Source: Paenibacillus terrae (GTDB taxonomy: Bacteria; Bacillota; Bacilli; Paenibacillales; Paenibacillaceae). From it: a stretch of DNA of 64,000 nucleotides. Each line of letters opens with the position of its first letter. Position 1 is the first letter of the stretch. Location of the stretch: NCBI RefSeq assembly GCF_000943545.1, contig NZ_JTHP01000001.1, positions 186,001 to 250,000 of the forward strand. The letters run 5' to 3'. This document shows, piece after piece, positions 60,958 through 64,000 of the stretch. Under the pieces are notes generated by a model. The model was not told the origin of the DNA, made no database searches, and was given only the letters and a program-made list of their open reading frames with translations. Made by a program: the position numbers and the translations under genes.

Positions 60958-62082
60958 ATGGAAGTGAAGCAACAGCTTTTGCGTGAAGCGAAGCAGTTTA
61001 TATATACATGTTATGAGGAGCTGGGCCGAAGCCGCGATGAAGCGGAGGCCCGGCTTCTTGATATTCGTCATGACATAGATACTTCGGGAACGTATGATCA
61101 TACCTATGATGAGCTGGAGCATGGGGCACAGATGGCTTGGCGTAACAGCAATCGTTGTATCGGTCGTTTGTTTTGGGATAAGCTTCTGGTAAGGGATGCC
61201 CGCGAGGCTTCAAGTACAGCGGAAGTGGTTCATGAGCTGTTAGAGCATATACGCATAGGGACAAATGGCGGTAAAATCAAGCCGACGCTTACCGTGTTTC
61301 GCTCGTCCAAGCCGGGGCAACCGGATATTCGCATTTGGAATCATCAATTGATTCGGTATGCTGGCTATGAGAGCGCTGAAGGAGTGATCGGGGACCCGAT
61401 CTCGGTAGAATTCACAAATGCGTGCCACCGCATGGGCTGGCAAGGAGCCATGACTCCCTTTGATGTATTGCCGCTGATTGTGGAAGCAGGTGGACAGCCT
61501 CCTGAGCTGTTTGATATTCCCGAACATTTGGTGCAGGAGGTACCTATTGAACACCCGGAACTTCCGGGGTTGGCTTCGTTGGGTTTGCGTTGGTATGCCG
61601 TGCCTATGATTTCGGATATGACGCTGGAGATTGGCGGTATCATCTACACCGCAGCTCCTTTTAACGGCTGGTATATGGGGACAGAGATCGGTGCCCGTAA
61701 TTTTGCCGATACCTTCCGTTATAACATGCTGCCGCAGGTAGCTGAGCTGATGGGGCTGAATACCTCAAGCGAAACGACGTTATGGCGCGATCGGGCGCTG
61801 GTGGAGTTGAACAGTGCTGTGCTGTATTCTTTTAAAAAAGCGGGAGTCAGCATTGTCGATCACCATACGGCAGCTGCACAATTCCAGCTGTTTGAGGAAC
61901 GGGAAGCCCATGCGGGGCGTGCGCTCACAGGCGATTGGACATGGCTGATCCCGCCGTTATCTCCGGCGACAACGCATATTTTTCACAGTTCCTACGATAA
62001 TCGGCTTGTAAAGCCAAATTTCGGAGTTCAAGAGAAGCCGTATATGCAGAAGAAGCTCCACGGCTGCCCTTTTCATTCTTAA
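60958..62082 (+). CDS. nos: Bacterial nitric oxide synthase (oxygenase domain only)
   Basis: This protein has 374 residues, the usual size of bacterial NOS without a reductase domain. WRNSNRCIGR contains the haem-ligand Cys67. WYAVPMISDMTLEIGGIIYT, APFNGWYMGTEIGARNFAD and the C-terminal YMQKKLHGCP are family signatures. It oxidises arginine to citrulline and NO with electrons from a general flavodoxin-type reductase. It lies 150 bases after dps with its own promoter. Confidence 0.96.
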   Translation: MEVKQQLLREAKQFIYTCYEELGRSRDEAEARLLDIRHDIDTSGTYDHTYDELEHGAQMAWRNSNRCIGRLFWDKLLVRDAREASSTAEVVHELLEHIRIGTNGGKIKPTLTVFRSSKPGQPDIRIWNHQLIRYAGYESAEGVIGDPISVEFTNACHRMGWQGAMTPFDVLPLIVEAGGQPPELFDIPEHLVQEVPIEHPELPGLASLGLRWYAVPMISDMTLEIGGIIYTAAPFNGWYMGTEIGARNFADTFRYNMLPQVAELMGLNTSSETTLWRDRALVELNSAVLYSFKKAGVSIVDHHTAAAQFQLFEEREAHAGRALTGDWTWLIPPLSPATTHIFHSSYDNRLVKPNFGVQEKPYMQKKLHGCPFHS

Positions 62083-62179
62083 TCATGGAAAGCTTTAAGT
62101 ATCGGATTCGGGTTCCTATTCTATATGATTAGAGTAAATTCAGCTTTTTCATGTCATAAGGTCGAGGAGCGAGGCGGAG

Positions 62180-62638
62180 TTGGAAAGAAATCAAGCAGAG
62201 CGCATCGTCGCTAAGCTTTTGCAACGGGCAGATATAGGCGTGACGGTCAAGCTGGAGAAACGGTTTCCCGGCGGGCGGCTAATTGGGGGCAAATATGCCA
62301 TGAATGCTCACACCATTACAATGTATATGGACACGATTGAAACACAATGTATTCAGATGTTTGGCAGCGTCGAACGAGTCGAGGAGTACTTTACGGTTGT
62401 GCTTGCGCATGAGATTGGACACGCCGCTGATTCTGAGCTGCCTGACCTCTCCGATGCTATGGAACAGGAGAGCGAGTTAGGTACCCGACAACGGTTTGCG
62501 CTGCAAATTGAAGAAAACGCATGGAACTATGCGCTCAGATTGGTGCTGGAGATTGAGATAACGTTCATTTCCACCGTTATTGAAGAGTCCTTGTTGGCCT
62601 ATCGGGTCCCGGTTGTGGAGCAGTCTGACATTGCATAA
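62180..62638 (+). CDS. Small HEIGH-motif protein, putative metalloprotease
   Basis: This protein has 152 residues. VVLAHEIGHAADSEL gives a zincin motif (His77, Glu78, His81) with a following Asp84. It is soluble with no signal peptide. The TTG at 62180 follows GAGGCGGAG. The family is not recognised; the motif suggests a zinc-dependent peptidase resembling ImmA-type small proteases, but no HTH or repressor partner is adjacent. Confidence 0.65.
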   Translation: MERNQAERIVAKLLQRADIGVTVKLEKRFPGGRLIGGKYAMNAHTITMYMDTIETQCIQMFGSVERVEEYFTVVLAHEIGHAADSELPDLSDAMEQESELGTRQRFALQIEENAWNYALRLVLEIEITFISTVIEESLLAYRVPVVEQSDIA

Positions 62639-62651
62639 GGATGATGATCCG

Positions 62652-62674
62652 AGAGCCGACAGGCTCTTTTTTTT
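62652..62674 (+). terminator. Terminator of the HEIGH-protein gene
   Basis: AGAGCC (62652-62657), loop GACA, GGCTCT (62662-62667), followed by seven T. Confidence 0.85.
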
Positions 62675-62709
62675 GTATGGCGAGATCAAACGCGGGTAAT
62701 TGGAACGAT

Positions 62710-63147
62710 TCAAAGTAGAAGTTTTTTTAGCTGTGACACGCGTCCCTGAGACAATTCGAGCATCTCGGCCAATTCTTTTTGTGAAACATTAGGGTGTTTT
62801 TCCATGAGCTGTTTTAGTTTATGCAGGAGCTCAGTCTGATTTCTGTAATTCCTTCTTTTCTTGGGCTGAGCAGGACGTGTTTCGCCTGAATGACTGGAAG
62901 GATTATCGCTCTTAAGATTCTCAATGCAATCGCTGCATATCAAATGATCTCTGAAGTAGCTTAGGTTATCTACGGCACTGCAAAAATAACAAGATACCCC
63001 TGTATATTTACGGATCATCAGGCCCTCTGATGTAATAAAAAAATCAAGGGCATCTCCAATATTGATATTCATAGAATTGCGCAGCTCCTTGGGCAGCACG
63101 ATGCGGCCCAGATGGTCTAATGGTCGTGTCATTCCTGTATTTTTCAT
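62710..63147 (-). CDS. AbrB-like regulator with zinc-ribbon-like cysteines and C-terminal HTH
   Basis: This protein has 145 residues. Residues about 5-50 are a SpoVT-AbrB swapped-hairpin domain (RPLDHLGRIVLPKELRNSMN, IGDALDFFI). Four cysteines follow as CYFC (53, 56) and CSDC (71, 74), likely a zinc site. After a basic linker, residues about 119-145 form an HTH (VSQKELAEMLELSQGRVSQL). AbrB itself has only the first part, so this is a three-part variant. The ATG follows AAAGGGGA. It may act on transition-state genes. Confidence 0.85.
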   Translation of the reverse strand: MKNTGMTRPLDHLGRIVLPKELRNSMNINIGDALDFFITSEGLMIRKYTGVSCYFCSAVDNLSYFRDHLICSDCIENLKSDNPSSHSGETRPAQPKKRRNYRNQTELLHKLKQLMEKHPNVSQKELAEMLELSQGRVSQLKKLLL

Positions 63148-63259
63148 TATTCATTTCCCCTTTCATAACTGCGCTTATCGGTGCAAAAATCGTAGGTTAT
63201 GTATGTTCTAAAGTACAAAGCGCGTATATTGCAGTTTGAATTGTATTAACTATGAACAA

Positions 63260-63301
63260 AAAAGAAGCTCCAGCATGACGAACAATGACGTCTGCCGGAG
63301 C
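63260..63301 (-). terminator. Terminator of the SDR gene
   Basis: GCTCCAGCA (63267-63275) pairs with TGCCGGAGC (63293-63301) with one mismatch. Read on the minus strand it is followed by TTCTTTTTTG. Confidence 0.7.
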
Positions 63302-63338
63302 GTGGTACAGCCCAATGAATCTAAGATGTCGAGTCAAA

Positions 63339-64000
63339 TTATTGTGGGTTGGTTGTCCAAATACCGGCTACTTTTAATTGAACCCGCGAAGGCAGCTTCA
63401 ATGCCGCCAATGTCAGGTCGGCCATATCTTGTGGCTGAAGCATGCGGTCCTCGTCGCCAATCGGCAAACCTGCACTTGCTGCCAGTTCCGTATTGACTGT
63501 GCTTGGAGTCAGCGCGGTGACGCGAATGTTGGATTTGCGAACCTCCTGCATCAGTGCCTCCGTGAAGCCCATCAAAGCAAACTTGGAGGCGCAATACGCC
63601 GAGCCTGTGGCGAAGCCTCGTTCCCCTGCTGTGGAGGATACATTAATAATGTTGCCGCTCTGCTGAGCAAGCATGCTCGGAAGAACCGCGTGTGTGACAT
63701 AATAGGTTCCCAACAAATTCACGCGGATCATGCGTTCCCACTCTTCGGGGTCCATGTCTGCGACTGTGCCGAATGTAGCAATTCCTGCATTGTTAATCAA
63801 AATATCGACAGCGCCCAGCTCATGCTCCAGCGAGGCTACAGCTGCAGCGGCCTGTGCGCGATCAGATATATCCGCGACAGCGCTAACCACCTTCACGCCG
63901 TATGTACTCCCCAGTGAATCTTGCAGCTTTTGCAGGTCAGGTAGTGTGCGTGAGATTAATCCCAGGTTGACGCCTTCCTTGGCCAAGGCCTCGGCAACGG
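63339..64000 (-). CDS. Short-chain dehydrogenase (FabG/YkvO-like), N-terminus beyond the window
   Basis: About 220 C-terminal residues are visible; the frame stays open to the right edge (...VAEALAKEGVNLGLISR), so the cofactor-binding start is outside. ILINNAGIATFG, NVSSTAGERGFATGSAYCASKFALMGFTE (catalytic Ser, Tyr, Lys) and VTALTPSTVNTEL are classical SDR motifs, close to 3-oxoacyl-ACP reductase-like proteins. The substrate is unknown. Confidence 0.88.
   Translation of the reverse strand, partial: VAEALAKEGVNLGLISRTLPDLQKLQDSLGSTYGVKVVSAVADISDRAQAAAAVASLEHELGAVDILINNAGIATFGTVADMDPEEWERMIRVNLLGTYYVTHAVLPSMLAQQSGNIINVSSTAGERGFATGSAYCASKFALMGFTEALMQEVRKSNIRVTALTPSTVNTELAASAGLPIGDEDRMLQPQDMADLTLAALKLPSRVQLKVAGIWTTNPQ

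Noticed and set aside
1..64000. CRISPR arrays, tRNA or rRNA genes, intact insertion sequences
   Set aside because: None was recognised on either strand; the repeats found are single pairs and not arrays.

Overview
The window looks like a chromosomal segment of a Paenibacillus, most likely of the P. polymyxa group. The evidence is about 50% GC in the flanks, strong GGAGG-type ribosome sites with GTG and TTG starts, and spore-former genes (two Spo0E-like phosphatases, an AbrB-like regulator, a Spo0A box). The content also fits a soil, plant-polymer-degrading Firmicute (GH5 hydrolase, hexuronate genes, GlpP, bacterial NO synthase). The genus call is inference from content; no rRNA or tRNA gene is present.

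Layout. 1-3720: a divergent GH5 glycanase (cut by the edge) and a carbohydrate ABC importer without its own ATPase. 3830-6035: ECF sigma factor and DUF4179 anti-sigma. 6351-9071: AcuI-type oxidoreductase and a MATE exporter. 9389-14266: the hexuronate (pectin) pathway kdgR, kdgK, kduI, kdgA, kduD, with matching operator-like palindromes. 14519-18346: a CynX-like exporter coupled to a wHTH regulator, then an MFS gene broken by a frameshift. 18396-23205: acetyltransferase, a possible short RNA gene, CPA2 antiporter, NAD(P)-binding protein, esterase and glpP. 23393-27277: glpD, cidAB and cidR. 27412-33966: Spo0E-like proteins, a GGDEF protein, an XPD-like helicase, MarR and pentapeptide-repeat proteins, and a nucleoside hydrolase. 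34063-35616: a scarred accessory stretch with a histidine-kinase remnant, direct and inverted repeats, a sigma region-4 fragment and a small membrane protein.

35617-50523 is the unusual part, visibly AT-richer than the flanks. It encodes two VgrG/gpD-like spike-hub proteins, a DUF4280 PAAR-like tip, two possible adaptors, a separate N-acetylglucosaminidase and three large lipoproteins. There is no sheath, tube, baseplate or ATPase, so it reads as an orphan spike-and-effector island in a single-membrane bacterium. The larger hub carries a C-terminal L,D-transpeptidase-like domain. It shares a tandem helical 'P-x-W-[AV]' repeat with the free glucosaminidase, which may be a docking module. Next to it lies a second toxin module: a lipase with a C-terminal WXG-like domain, a WXG100-like partner and a divergent lipoprotein. 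This matches the reverse-domain type VII secreted lipase (TslA/TilA) plan.

50910-64000: a DUF2294 protein; an operon joining a Pot-type ABC importer, a nucleoside hydrolase and adenine deaminase (a probable purine-nucleoside salvage unit); an Rpn remnant; an M20 hydrolase; dps; nos; a small HEIGH protein; an AbrB-zinc-HTH regulator; and an SDR gene cut by the right edge. All functional assignments rest on reading the translations and motifs by eye; no database search was run.
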